Below are positions 1 through 12,108 of a DNA stretch of 64,000 bases, piece after piece. The stretch is from Rutidosis leptorrhynchoides (Eukaryota; Streptophyta; Magnoliopsida; Asterales; Asteraceae). A model generated the notes under the pieces. It was given only the letters and a program-made list of their open reading frames with translations, had not been told where the DNA came from and ran no database searches. Made by a program: the position numbers and the translations under genes. The stretch lies in assembly GCF_046630445.1 (NCBI RefSeq), contig NC_092338.1, positions 336,931,001 through 336,995,000 of the forward strand. Direction: 5' to 3'. Position 1 is the first letter of the stretch. Each line of letters opens with the position of its first letter.

Positions 1-1613
1 TTTTCCCTTATATGTCGGAGCTCTTTGCCTTTTTATTCTCCTCTCGACTCTAAGTAAAGCGAGTAATGATCCAGAATTTGTAGGTATGAAGTTTCGAATG
101 GACCTACTGTTCTAAGCGTAATATCACGATTTGATTTGGTAAATTACCAGAATTACTGAGGATAGAACTATCAAAAATATATTTTCTTGATATGTTAAGA
201 GATTAAGTAGAATGTAAGAGTCGTGTAACATGGCAAATGATGATTATAAAGTCTATGAATCATCATCTTCCATTAAAAATTTAGCATGACTTACTGTAAT
301 ATAATCACGTTGGCCTGACGTCATTATATTATACTAACTCATGCTTCAATTCTCAACACTACTTCAAATCATTCAAAATTTGAATTTAAATTTTACGGAA
401 TATAGAAACTTAAACAGTTTTCCTTTATGATGTAATAAAGATATTGCAAAGAGATAATTAATTGCGGACAAGAATCGTTATGAAGATATCTTTAGAAATA
501 TCGAGGATATTTATAACGAAAGATACGATGATATTTTAGAATTTCTAAAATCGATGGATAATGAAGAAATTCTTCTGTAAGGATTTAGAATGCGTAAAAA
601 GATCTTCTGTGATTTCCTTCAGAAATCGAATCATCTAGATTCTTTGGTTATAGGTTTAGTCCTTGAGATTTGTCCTTGGTCTCCTTCATGTTTTGCTCAA
701 TCCATCTTTCAATACTAGATTTTCTTTTGAGCTTTTCCAACACACAATTCTTTATTATCAAGCTTCTGATCATTAAGGCCATCTACAGCTTTTGCTGCTT
801 CATCAGCATTCTCAAGGTTAACTGATCTGAATCATTGATTATCAATCCGATATGTTTTCAAGGATTTTGAAGAATGTACAATGTAATATATTAATGTGAA
901 TGTTAGATATTTCTTGGGTATTACCTACCCGTTAAAATATTTTCACAATCAACAGTTTGTACAAAAGAATTTTTAAATACAATCTTTATGAAAATATACA
1001 TACATATATATTTTCTTCAGATGTAATTATGGATTTAATAAGTTAATATAATATTAAACTCATTTGATTTACGGTTGAAACGAGAATAAATAATCTCCAA
1101 AACTTTAGAGATTACATAATCGTCGCGGAATATTTCTTTAATGAAGTTATGAATCAATACTTCATTGTTCATTGTTATTAATATACCTCAGTATATGATG
1201 TTGATGCTCGTGGATTTCTTGTGAAATTTATAAGGCACAAATGATGTTTTCGAGAAATTTTCGAGTACATCGAAAATAGGAGTGTAAAATCACACATGCA
1301 TTTGAATAATACACTTAGTTTATTATGAAATGGAGTTTATTGTACTGAAGCAGTGATTAATGATTGTTAAGTCATTAACGAAGGATGTACATCATAGCGT
1401 ATTAGTGATATGAATTAACCAAGTAGTACATACTAGTTAAGATTCACACGTAATAGTTTAGTGCGAAAAGATTTATTATTGTTCCAAATCATATATATAT
1501 ATAAAGTATACATATATAATTCTTCAGGAAGAATGAGTCAATACAACTTAACTCATTATTACTAATATTTCTTAGTATCTATGGGCGTATGATGTCGATG
1601 TTTGAGGTACCGA

Positions 1614-2204
1614 TTATGATGTTGAGATGTGGGATGCTGATGTTGTTGTTGGTGAAGCTGATGCTGTTGGTGGTGATGCTGATAGTACTGGTGGTGCTGG
1701 TGCTGCTGTTGGTGCTGCTTGTGGTACTTGGTTAGTAAGTGTGAGCCTAGCTACCAAATCGCGCACTATTTCCTCCAGGGTTTCTACTTTACACTTGAGT
1801 CTATGGATTTGTTCTACCCATTCCTCTGTAAGGTTTGTGAATTCTTGATATTTAGTTTGAAGTCTTCTAACTTCTTCTAATAACCCTTTCTGGTTAGAAT
1901 TCGGGAGTAGAGGACGAATATTATCATTGGTTACATCGAGTCGACCTTCGAGGCGGAAAATCCTTGCGAAAAGAGTGAAAACGGTATTGCGAACAGGTTC
2001 GCCGGTAAGTGGATCGAGTACTCCGACGTTTGGTGGTAAGTTTGGCTCGTGATAAGGAGTACCTTCTTCATTTCTCCATAGGGTGAGTATTTCGAGAACC
2101 CATCCCCATTTTCTAAAGAAATCACGGTAATTGATCGGTGGGTGTGCTCCTGTCACGCTATCTTTGGAGCTAGAAGAACTTGAGGAATCAGGTGAGAAAT
2201 CCAT
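1614..2204 (-). CDS. gag-position ORF, coiled-coil protein of a retrotransposon
   Basis: A 196-residue ORF starting at ATG 2204. A serine run (residues 7-13) is followed by a hydrophilic region with a WGWVLEILTLWR patch (33-44), a heptad-rich stretch at about 105-155 that looks like a coiled coil, and an Ala/Pro/Ser/Thr-rich tail from 160 encoded by repeated triplets. It lies where gag begins, roughly 900 bp downstream of the LTR and primer site on the same strand, so a gag or gag-leader protein is the simplest reading. No zinc knuckle is present and I recognise no named family. It might be an element-specific accessory ORF. The stop is intact and nothing in frame continues beyond it. Confidence 0.5.
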   Translation of the reverse strand: MDFSPDSSSSSSSKDSVTGAHPPINYRDFFRKWGWVLEILTLWRNEEGTPYHEPNLPPNVGVLDPLTGEPVRNTVFTLFARIFRLEGRLDVTNDNIRPLLPNSNQKGLLEEVRRLQTKYQEFTNLTEEWVEQIHRLKCKVETLEEIVRDLVARLTLTNQVPQAAPTAAPAPPVLSASPPTASASPTTTSASHISTS

Positions 2205-3094
2205 ATTATGTGTTTGGAATAGGGTTTGATATGAAATGGGTGTTGAATATTGAATGATATATTCGTCTCCTTGAATACGTATATATAGCAGAAAGATTTC
2301 TGTAATTTACGGAGGAAATTTAGGAAAAGTGTTAGACAAGGTCTATTGGGAATAGATATGCTAAGATATGACTTGTCTATACTCCAATAATGGCAGTATG
2401 ACGTGTCGAGATTATAAAATGATAAGTATGTAATCTAATAATCTTTCGATTAAAGACTTTCAATTCGTATACTGTGATAACCCAATGACATTTCCCGGTT
2501 CGCAAACCGATGCATAAAGGCATAAGGCATATAGGTACGTGATATAACAGGGAGTTATATACGTTTGAGTATGAATCCTATGAGTTTCAAAAATCTTGGA
2601 TAATATTTCATGTAATACATATGTAATACACAAAACCAGGATAGATGACTAAGTGAGTTGTTCTTAATAAGTTCACCACTTATTAAGTGCGTAAGTGACT
2701 AAGTGTTGTATGATCACTATAGTCAGGTTTGATATTGTGCACCATACCCAAACATCTATGCCACCGCCGAGTCACTTGAATGATCAATTGTTACCGGTTG
2801 GCCCAGGAATTCTCGACCAAAATCTAAGTTTGGCATTCGAAATCCACAAGCGTCCCATAGTGGTACCAAGGATCACCCTAGGCCTTAAGTAGCGTTGACG
2901 TTTGAGTAATTTCACATTATCGTGTATGTTATAATCTTAAGATTTAAGTATAGTTTCTAAGGTATAGTGTAGCATTTATCAATTAAAGGCAACAATTAAA
3001 TGCACTATGGTCAAGGAAAGTTGTAGTCCTACATTGCTAAGGTACCTAATTGTATAAGGCACACATAAAATGCAATCCTGGTTCTCTACAACAA

Positions 3095-3110
3095 CCTGCT
3101 CTGATACCAA
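3095..3110 (-). promoter_or_regulatory. primer-binding site (tRNA-Met type)
   Basis: Minus-strand TTGGTATCAGAGCAGG begins two bases after the LTR end (TGTGACA). TGGTATCAGAGC is the standard plant retrotransposon primer site complementary to initiator tRNA-Met. It fixes the orientation of the flanking LTR. Confidence 0.8.
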
Positions 3111-3986
3111 TCTGTCACACCCCCAAAATAGGGCCTAGGGTAATTGTGACTAATTATATCAAATCACAGTTGTATATACGAGAACGACTCTATATGAGAC
3201 GTTTTGAATAAAACATTTATTAATAAAACAGCGGAAGCATTAAAAGTTTTACATCAAATTTAAACTGAAATAATAATAATAATAGTCTTAATGCAAAGTA
3301 AATGTAATGAAATGAAGACTCCATGTAGCAGCATTCAATTCATCAGGTAGCAATCATGGCAATCATCTTATTCGTCACCTGAGACAAAACATGCTTAAAG
3401 TGTCAACCAAAAAGGTTGGTGAGTTCATTAGTTTATCAAAATCAATCATTTCCGTTATAATAATAGGCCACAAGATTTTAGTTTCATAAATATCCGCACA
3501 CTAGCAAGTGTATAAAAGCATTCTATAAGTTGTAGGCACCCGGTAACAAGCCTTAACGTTCATGTTTTACCCTCTGAAAGTACACCGAATCAGGTGTGTT
3601 ATATAAACCTCGAAGTACTAAAGCATCCCATAGTCAGGATAGGGTTGTCAGGCCCAATAGATCTATCTTTAGGATTCGCGCCTACCGTACATAGACAGGT
3701 AGTTTAATGTTACCAAGCTAAGGGTATATTTCTGGTTTAAACCCACATAGAATTAGTTTTAGTACTTGTGCCTATTTCGTAAAACATTTATAAAACAACG
3801 CATGTATTCTCAGCCCAAAAATATATATAAAAAGGGAGTAATGAAACTCACCTTAAATAGCAGTTGAAGTATTCCACGCAAGAAAGGAAAGTAAAGCAAG
3901 TAAGTGACCGAGATATCAACTAGAAGTAGTTCTTAATAGAGAAATGAGAGATTAAGGTGTAAGTTTGAAATGAGAAATGTATGTGG

Positions 3987-3994
3987 TATTTATA
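3987..3994 (-). promoter_or_regulatory. LTR TATA box
   Basis: Minus strand TATAAATA, followed by a pyrimidine-rich stretch typical of an LTR transcription start. The minisatellite array ends only a few tens of bases upstream. Confidence 0.5.
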
Positions 3995-4015
3995 GTTGAA
4001 AATGTTAGGTAAAAA

Positions 4016-5104
4016 AAAAAATTAAAATAAAATAAGTAAATCTTAAAAGTTAAAATAAGAAAAAGTATTTTGTATTTTTATTAAAAGTAAATCTTAAAAG
4101 TTAAAATAAGAAAAAGTAGTTTGTATTTTTATTAAAAGTAAAATCTTAAAAGTTAAAATAAGAAAAAGTAGTTTGTATTTTTATTAAAAGTAAAATCTTA
4201 AAAGTTAAAATAAGAAAAAGTATTTTGTATTTTTATTAAAAGTAAATCTTAAAAGTTAAAATAAGAAAAAATAGTTTGTATTTTTATTAAAAGTAAAATC
4301 TTAAAAGTTAAAATAAGAAAAAGTAGTTTGTATTTTTATTAAAAGTAAAATCTTAAAAGTTAAAATAAGAAAAAGTAGTTTGTATTTTTATTAAAAGTAA
4401 ATCTTAAAAGTTAAAATAAGAAAAAGTAGTTTGTATTTTTATTAAAAGTAAATCTTAAAAGTTAAAATAAGATAAAGTAGTTTATATTTTTATTAAAAGT
4501 AAATCTTAAAAGTTAAAATAAGAAAAAGTAGTTTGTATTTTTATTAAAAGTAAATCTTAAAATTTAAAATAAGAAAAAGTAGTTTGTATTTTTATTAAAA
4601 GTAAAATCCTAAAAGTTAAAATAAGAAAAAGTAGTTTGTATTTTTATTAAAATAAAATCTTAAAAGTTAAAATAAGAAAAAGAATTTTGTATTTTTATTA
4701 AAAGTAAATCTTAAAAGTTAAAATAAGAAAAAGTAGTTTGTATTTTTATTAAAAGTAAAATCTTAAAAGTTAAAATAAGAAAAAGTAATTTGTATTTTTA
4801 TTAAAAGTAAAATCTTAAAAGTTAAAATAAGAAAAAGTAGTTTGTATTTTTATTAAAAGTAAATCTTAAAAGTTAAAATATGAAAAAGTAGTTTGTATTT
4901 TTATTAAAAGTAAATCTTAAAAGTTAAAATAAGAAAAAGTAGGTTGTATTTTTAGTAAAAGTAAATCTTAAAAGTTAAAATAAGAAAAAGTAGTTTGTAT
5001 TTTTATTAAAAGTAAATCTTAAAAGAAAAGTAGTTTGTATTTTTATTAAAAGTAAATCTTAAAAGAAAAAGTAGTTTGTATTTTTGTATTTATTTATTAA
5101 AAGT
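4016..5104 (-). repeat. minisatellite in LTR U3, unit about 51 bp
   Basis: Around twenty near-identical units built on the words AAGTAAATCTTAAAAGTT, AAAATAAGAAAAAGTA and TTTGTATTTTTATT. Units differ by single substitutions and by one A in the AAATC word; the last two are shortened. Nearly GC-free. Confidence 0.9.
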
Positions 5105-5553
5105 AGATATAGTTTTTATTTTTATTTTGTATAAAATTCTAAAAAAAATTGTTTAATATATTTCTAAACATTTTATTTCTATATTTGTTTAATTATTAAA
5201 TACGAATTTTATATAAAAATTATTATTATATTTAGTTTTTATAAAAATTAAAATTTATGATTATTAATTTATAGTTTTTATTAGTTTTATAAATGTTATA
5301 ATATTATTTATTATTTAGTTAATTATATATTCTATTAACTAAATAACAAAAGTAATATAAATATTATATATATATATATATATATTCATTGATGTAATTA
5401 TGTTATATTATATATCATAATCTTATTTATAATATTTATAATTATATTATTTATTTTAAGCGTACGTTTATTCGGTCAACGTTAAATTTATTCGTATATA
5501 ACAACTCTAGGTATTTTAGTAAAATCGGAAGTCAAAAAGTGAGGGTTGTTATA

Positions 5554-6719
5554 GTTTTAAATCCTGCCTGGAATTTAATTTAGGCTCTAAGATTCAGTCA
5601 AGTCGCCAATAAATCGACGATTGTTGTCGACTCAATAAATCCTACCTGGAATTAGAATTAGTTAATCATAATTCTTATTACTTAATCATTAAGAATGCAA
5701 ACACAATTACTAATCAAGATAGATTCAAACAGAATAAATAATCATCACAGAAACATATTCATTCATATCTGGAAAAACCAGAAACTGCGCGAATTGAAGC
5801 ACAAAGCCGACGACTTTGACAGATCCATCCTGCGACTAGGATCTGTCAGCCAGCGTCTTCATCTTATGATTCCAGAATAGTTGCAGTTTTCATCCAAGTG
5901 ACCACCATGAATGTTTAGTTCATGATAAAAGACGAACAAGAATGATAATACAAAGAATTACACATAATTACATAAAGATGAATAATGTAAGATAGAATTA
6001 CCTCAAAAGTTGGAGATAAATTAAATAAACTTGAATAATCTTGAATCCTTGAAGGATTTTACAATAAATGAAACTTAAAATAAACCCTAAAACTATTAAA
6101 TTCGTAATGTAAACCTTAAAAATGAAATCTAAAAAATTCTCAGCCTCTCCATTCTGCAGAAATCAGCCTCTATTTATACTTTTGTAAGGCGCCACCTGAG
6201 CCGGCGGCTAGGCTTGAGTCGGTTACTTTTTATCCAAGTTAAACTTTTTCTTCAAGCCAAATTAATTGTTACCGCGTTGCTTAGCCGGCGGCTTGGACGT
6301 TACCAGCCAACGGCTTTAGGTCTTCTGGATCAAACTAAATCTTTTCCATGTTTATCTTGAACTTGAGCTTTCCGTACAAGTAATCCTAGCTGGCGGCTCA
6401 GCCGTTTCCAGCCGGCGGCTCCAGTGTATTTTCTTGGTCAACAAGTTCTTCAATTTATGACTTTAATTTCGGGAACTTTATGGAATTCTTGCATAGCCAG
6501 CGAATTTAGGACCTTAGCCGGTTGTTCACCTTATGACTTTTTGACTTTTTCTCTTTCCTCTTTACTTTTTGACCTGTTTATCACACTTACTAAACAAGCA
6601 CATTATAAATACCTTTTTACATGAATTGTTAACTTTTATCCAAAAATGTGTTAAAAACTATGTTTTAATATAAGATAACTCATAGAATATAAAATATGTA
6701 TAATTCGAGCGTTATCAAT
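5554..6719. other. AT-rich spacer with five GC palindromic words
   Basis: No gene seen. Between about 6190 and 6430 the palindrome-like word AGCCGGCGGCT occurs as two exact copies (near 6198 and 6282) plus CAGCCGGCGGCTC (near 6408) and degenerate forms (near 6308 and 6388), in otherwise AT-rich DNA. This probably belongs to a decayed retrotransposon, since the next recognisable sequence is a copia integrase fragment. Confidence 0.5.
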
Positions 6720-6730
6720 TCTCCTCATCA

Positions 6731-7105
6731 CTAGAACTCACTATGTTTGGAATTATCACTGCTTTCCGAATCATCTTCAACATTAGCACTTTGTGACGCC
6801 TCACTATTATTCGGAAAATCATTGTTACCCGAACTCCCACTAGAACTTACAAGATCATCAATAGGAACATCATCAAAAGTAACATAATCTGGTTTAGGAC
6901 TCCCCGTTTTCAGTTTGCCATAAACCGAATCTTCATCAAAGGTAACATCACGAGAACGAATCACTTTTCTAGCTTCATTATCCCAACAACGATAACTCAT
7001 CTCATTTGAACCTTTACCAATGAAAGTACACCTATTTGACTTAGCCTCAAGCTTGTCTCTATCTGTATCCTTAGTTCTGCGAGCGATATAGCTTGGGCTG
7101 ATAGA
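6731..7105 (-). pseudogene. Ty1/copia pol fragment, end of integrase
   Basis: The minus-strand translation contains KLEAKSNRCTFIGKG, YRCWDNEARKVIRSRDVTF and an acidic/serine-rich tail. This matches the region after the copia integrase core, where K-x-x-K-(L/S)-x-x-(K/R)-(S/T)-x-x-C-x-F-(L/I)-G-Y and R-D-V-x-F-x-E are conserved. The integrase catalytic residues upstream and the reverse transcriptase downstream are missing, so it is a remnant of about 125 codons. It lies just downstream, on the same strand, of an LTR and primer site (7222-7990), so the two may be one internally deleted element. Confidence 0.75.
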
Positions 7106-7221
7106 GGCTTTGGTGCTTCTAGTTTGCTTGTCATTCTGGTATATGTAACCACATATAAGGGAAGACAAGTAAATGCAGTGGACATTAAGAAAAAAGATCA
7201 ACAAAACCTTTTTAACTTATT

Positions 7222-7990
7222 TGTCCCACGGATGGTGCTATTGATCAAGCATAGATTGGATCTGCGGGCTCGATCTACACTTGACAATAAAAATATGGGG
7301 ATTTAAGAGTCATTCTAGTTTAACTCTCTGGTCCGGTGTATCGTGAATAACCCTATTAAGAGATGAAGTTCTCGACAGGGGTGGTTACACATCGACCCAC
7401 CATTGTCGGGATAGCCGCATCGATGGCTCAAAGGAGATATTAGGGTTAGTGTTCACAGAACATTACCTGTAACCGTTAAAATGACCTTTAAATGCTGAGT
7501 TCGGTAGCATGGGTGAGCAATGTACGATGTGATACCGTATATTGATAATAATAATATAAGTGTGGTATGATGTCGTCTTCTAAGTTAGAGAAATGGAGGT
7601 TTTAGTCTCTTATTTATATCTTGATTTACTTGTCCACAAGTGTTGATCAATAGGATAAAAAGTGCATGCTTGATCCTGATCGTACTGTTTTGCCTACAAA
7701 GTCGACAAAAGTAAAAGTAATCTGTCGACCATAACCACTCAAAAGGTTATGGCACCGTACAGTGTTAGGATCGTGTTAGACTATCACTCGTTTGTTTTTG
7801 CTTTATCTGCGTACCACAGGTAGCAACCTATTATGCAGATTATGGTCAGCGCCTTTTGTTTTTGTCTTATCTTTCATGCATGTGCGTTGTTGCTTTTAGC
7901 GCCTCGTGTTAACCTGAACTAGCGATTAGGGCTGTAACTCAACATGTGGTCAGCACATGTGATGCGCTATGCGAGAGATTTGAGTGTGCG
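7222..7990 (-). repeat. LTR and primer site related to the 14.2-kb LARD
   Basis: On the minus strand the sequence reads towards a gene-free LTR end GCTTGATCA at 7242 followed by ATAGCACCATCCGTGGGAC, closely matching the LARD junction at 12500-12528 (GCTTGAACA then ATTGGTGCCATCCGTGGGAC). U5 also shares blocks such as GGGTTATTCACG and CCGGACC with 25370-25620. The outer boundary near 7990 is only estimated. Confidence 0.55.
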
Positions 7991-8526
7991 TATCAATAAG
8001 TTATTTTCAAGAGGTGAAGTATAATAAAAAAAAAAAACTCCATTAACTAAAATATCATTTAACCACTTTGTCTTTTTTCAAATGGGCACCAAGACTTTTA
8101 CTGAAAGTGTAGGTCTCGGTTTCAATTTTTAACAATGTTATCTTGAAACTAATTAGAAATTTACAATGAAATGTATTTTACCTTGCATTGGGATGACGCC
8201 TGGATTTCCGATGTCCAAAGTTTACCTGCTATTAGAAGTTAATATGTTCCTTAATAGGGAGTTAGTCCTTATTAAAAAAAGCAAAAAAAATATTTTGGGT
8301 CAAAATTTAAAGAATAGAAAAACAAAGACTTCCATAGCCTAAATGTACAACTAACCTACTTGTTGATAAAACTTCTAACTTCCAATTTAGAGATTTAGTA
8401 TATCACTCTCTTTTTTATTTGTTTCTTTTAATTACGGACAAAAACCCGTACTTTACAAAACATGGAAAGTTATATATCTAAAAACAAAGTAGATCAAGTG
8501 TTCATCTTGCAAGTATTTCAAAAATT
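7991..8526. other. AT-rich spacer
   Basis: No coding, RNA or terminal repeat signal seen. Confidence 0.5.
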
Positions 8527-8861
8527 GGATTGCATATATATTTGAATATATGCAGCTTTATTTTTCAAAATACTCCAGCTTTTTCACTTCCCCATATCAC
8601 GCTTCTTTTTATTCCCAAAACACATTTGCTTCTCTCTCAAACATATTTACCCTGTTCCATTATTTCATTGTCAATTGTAAATTTCAAATAGTCCAGACAC
8701 CATCGCTCATCGCCACTATCGCCCATCGCCAACGCCACCATCGCCCATCGCTAGCATCACCCATCACCATCGCCACCACCATCACCGCTCAATGTAAGTT
8801 TTAATTTCTTCGAACACGATACTTTTGGTTTTGATTATTTAATATCTTCTTTTTTTGGACA

Positions 8862-9300
8862 GCGATTGGGATCACCCGAGGGGTACTAACCACCGTTGCG
8901 ATCATCTCCTGTTTCGACTATGCCGATGCAGTGATAATAACCCTGCCCCCATCGCTGCCTGGGAGGAAACCTTGAAACTGATCCAAGGGCACGACCAAGT
9001 AAAACCCCCTCCCCTTTATCTCCCAAACGATATGGGAAATGTGCCATGGGTGCAGTGGCGGAACTTGAACCCGACCACAGACGGGGCGGCTGCAAAAATT
9101 TATTAAATTTTTCAATGACAGCTGGGGCGAACACTAATAAAACCTTATTTTTTAGTAAAAATAAAATTTTTTTAGTGTAATTTTTTTTAATTCAATCCAA
9201 CTGGGGCATGTGCCCCGCCCAGTCTACACAAACATCCGCCCTTGCATGGGTGGAAAACAAATTTGTTCACTCCTTATAGACTCGTTGAGAATGATTTACT
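8862..9300 (+). other. exon-like insert unique to copy A
   Basis: After a tract ending in ttggacag (acceptor-like) there is a GC-richer stretch with an open frame of about 80 codons (8855-9106), interrupted by the hAT-like element at 9053. Removing the element would join GCCATGGGTG to GGAAAACAAATT. The codon texture is gene-like, but I recognise no family, and copy B lacks the segment. It may be a captured exon. Confidence 0.3.
9053..9244. mobile_element. 192-bp hAT-like non-autonomous element
   Basis: Imperfect terminal inverted repeats CAGTGGCGGAACTT and (from the other end) CAAGGGCGGATGTT, flanked by a perfect 8-bp duplication CATGGGTG (9045-9052 and 9245-9252). An 8-bp duplication is the hAT signature. 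Confidence 0.85.
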
Positions 9301-9900
9301 AACAACTCTCAGTTTGCTATTGTTCAATGTAAGTCTTACTTCAAACTTTGTATCTTCAAATTAGATAGGTGACGTTCCAATTTTAAATTTTTGATTCTTA
9401 TATATAAATTTTCTTATTTCTTTTTAAGAATTACATGATTTTTGCAAATAGGTGTAAATATGTGAGAGTGTGGTTAGAACTCTACATGTTAATCTTATCT
9501 TGAATTCAATTTTTCTTAGTTTTAATCTGATATCTATTTTTTATTCTAATTTTTAGGGTTTTTTGCTTGATATTGTTAGTTTAGGGATTTTAGGTTAATC
9601 ATCTGCATCTGGATACTGAGAATCTTTCCGGATTAAGGTAATTATCTCAAGTTTGTTTTTAATTTTTCTTTCATATTTATATTTAGCACGTGATTTGGTG
9701 CACAAAGACGGAAATAAGTAACTAAAATAATTGATGTTTATATTTGTAATTTATTTTACACCTTCGTTATGCACTTCAAGTGTTTGATGAAATGTTTGTG
9801 TGTTTTCTATGTATTCGTTTAAGATTTATACTTTAATTTTAGTTATTAGATTATTATATGTATATTTTTGATTTGCCGCCTGAATTATGAAGTGCAAGAA

Positions 9901-11065
9901 TCTATACTATCATATAAAGCTCAATTCCGCTGATGTCATAAAAAGAGTTTTCCCTTCTTTAAAATTAATCAAAACATAAAAAAAAGAAGAGGCAATGTAG
10001 GTGACATCATAAATCAATTTATTTTAAAATTTTATTAAACATGAAAACTAATTAAAGAGAATAAAAAAAAATACGATGTGGAAAATTGGATTGCATATAT
10101 ATTTGAATATATGCAGCTTTATTTTGAAAAACAAACTCCATCTTTTTCACTTCCCCATATCACGCTTTTTAATTTTTACTTATTCCCAAAACACGCTCGC
10201 TTCTCTCTCAAACATATTTATCCTATTCCATTATTTCATTTTCAATTGTAAATTACAAATAGTCCAGACACCATCGCTCACCGCCACCATCGTCACCGCC
10301 ACCATCGCCCATTGCCACTGCCACTGCCACCACCACCATCGCTCAATGTAAGTTTTAATTTCTTTAAACACAATACTTTCAATTTTGATTATTTAATTTC
10401 TTCTTTTACTAGCAATTACTAGTTAGGATACTTTTAGGGTTTACTAACAACTCTCAGCTTGCTATTTTCCAATTTAAGTTTTACTTCAAACTTTGAATCT
10501 TCAAATTAAATAGGTGACGTTCCAGTTTTAAATTTTTGCTTTTTATATATAAATTTTCTTCTTTCTTTTTAAGAATTACATGATTCTTGCAAATGGGTTT
10601 AAATATGTGAGAGTGTGGTTAGAACTCTACAAGTTAATCTTATCTTGAATTTAATTTTTCTTAATTTTAATCTGATATCTCTTCTTTTGATCTGATTTTT
10701 AGGATTTTTTGCTTGATATTGTTGATTTTTTGCTTGATATTGTTAGTTTAAGGTTTTAGGTTAATCATCTGCATCCAGATGTAGAGAATCTTGCTGGAGT
10801 AAGGTTAGTATCTCAAGTTTGTTTTTCATTTTTTTTTTCATATATATAGTTAGCACGTGATTTGGTGCACAAAGACGGCAATAAGGAACTGAAATAATTG
10901 ATGTTTATATCTGTAATTTATTTAACACCTTCGTTATGCACTTCAAGTGCTTGATGAAATGTTTGTGTGTTTTCTTTAAATTCGTTTAAGATTTATACTT
11001 TAATTTCTGTTATTAGATTATTATATGTATATTTTTGATTTGCCGCCTGAATCATGAAGTGCAAG
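9901..11065 (+). mobile_element. Helitron-type 5' terminus followed by copy B
   Basis: TCTATACTATCATATAAAG at 9901 matches the plant Helitron 5' end (TC then CTAC/TACTA and ATATAAA), and the base before it is A as expected for insertion at AT. About 185 bp inside lies copy B of the duplicated segment (10085-11065), which could be captured cargo. No matching hairpin plus CTRR 3' end was found to the right, so the element is truncated or the end unrecognised. Confidence 0.5.
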
Positions 11066-11455
11066 AATGATACAAATATTGGCTCGGTTTGAACAACGTT
11101 CAAAGTTACAAATTGCAAATTTTCTTATACCACGAAGGCCATGCGTTGGTATATCTGTTTTTGATTAATTTAATGAGTACTATTTTTGATAGTAAGGTAA
11201 GGGTATATGTTTTTTGGGGTTTATATAAATTTCTTTTGTAATGGTAAGGTTATCTGTTTTTTTTAGGATTTCGCAAGGGATGGGCAATGTGGATTTAAAA
11301 TACAATTTTGTAAGTTTATGATTCCATTTATTCATTTTAGAGGTTTTTAATAGAAGTTCCTCATTGTTATATATGTGGTGTTTAATGTAAATTATGGTGT
11401 TGGTAGTTAAACATGAATATATGAAGATGGGTAAAACTTAGCGAAAAGGTATCAC
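11066..11455. other. spacer
   Basis: Nothing recognisable between the duplicated segment and the LTR start at 11456. Confidence 0.4.
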
Positions 11456-12108
11456 TATAACAACCCTCAAATTTCAATACTTAAAATGACTATATTACCC
11501 TTAAGGTTTTTGCATGCTTATTTAATATAGTAATTAATGTATTATTACTATACTTTAATTCAACGCTGTCTAAATATTTATTTTTAGACGACACAATATA
11601 TTAATTTAAAGTTTATATTATTTATATAATTAACTTTAGTTAATATTACAAAGTATTAAATTAATTTGGCACTTTTATAAAATATCAAACTATAAGGTAA
11701 CTAAACAAATTAAATGATAAAAAATATAATTATTTAGTTAACTAAATAAAAACTGAAATATAACTATTATTATTAATTCGGTTTATGAATAAAATATCAA
11801 AAAGAGAATAACAAAATAATTCTAGAAAGTTCCATTATTGTATTTTAAGATAAGATTTTATTTAAATTTGTTAAATTAATTTTTTTTTTAGCTTTTTTCG
11901 GCCGAATAAATTTAAAAGGGAATGGGATAAAAAAAAAATTTAACACAAAACTTAATCATTAATTATTTTAATCTAATCCTAATCATGACCAAATAAATTT
12001 TCTTGTTTTTCAAGATAAAACCTTATCAAAATTTTTTTGAACATTTGGGCATTATCTATAAATACATATTATTTTTATATATTTTTTTATTTAATCCTCA
12101 CCTTCTTA
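11456..12108 (+). repeat. left part of a chromovirus-type LTR, split by the LARD
   Basis: Begins TATAACAACCCTCA, the same start as the minus-strand LTR at 5553. The sequence resumes at 26313, where a TATA box (CACTATAAATATAACC) and transcript-start-like stretch follow, as in the 3113-5553 copy. Confidence 0.6.

Larger units (their letters stand above)
1..5553 (-). mobile_element. 5' part of a chromovirus-type Ty3/gypsy element
   Basis: Read on the minus strand the order is LTR (5553 to 3113), primer-binding site (3110 to 3095), a leader of about 900 bp, then an ORF in the gag position (2204 to 1614), then about 1.6 kb of AT-rich sequence without a long ORF up to the window edge. The primer site matching initiator tRNA-Met and the long LTR fit the Tekay/Del type of chromovirus (inference). 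No protease, RT or integrase is visible, so the element is either continued beyond position 1 or internally deleted. Positions 1-1613 hold no gene I can recognise. Confidence 0.6.
3113..5553 (-). repeat. long terminal repeat, chromovirus-type
   Basis: About 2.44 kb. The minus-strand start is TATAACAACCCTCA and the end GGGGGTGTGACA, directly before the primer site. The same start motif occurs at 11456 and a clearly homologous end at 29200-29540, so three copies of one LTR family lie in the window. It holds a 1.1-kb minisatellite in U3, a TATA box at 3987-3994 and an R-U5 region of about 870 bp. The start dinucleotide is TA in both preserved copies rather than TG. Confidence 0.75.
8527..9900 (+). 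repeat. duplicated segment, copy A
   Basis: Starts GGATTGCATATATATTTG and matches copy B (10085-11065) in order: a pyrimidine-rich leader, a CCATCGC-type repeat run, then AACAACTCTCAG, GGTGACGTTCCA, GTGAGAGTGTGGTTAG and a shared end TGAAGTGCAAGAA. Divergence is modest. Copy A alone has about 440 extra bases (8862-9300), part of which is a hAT-like element. Confidence 0.8.
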
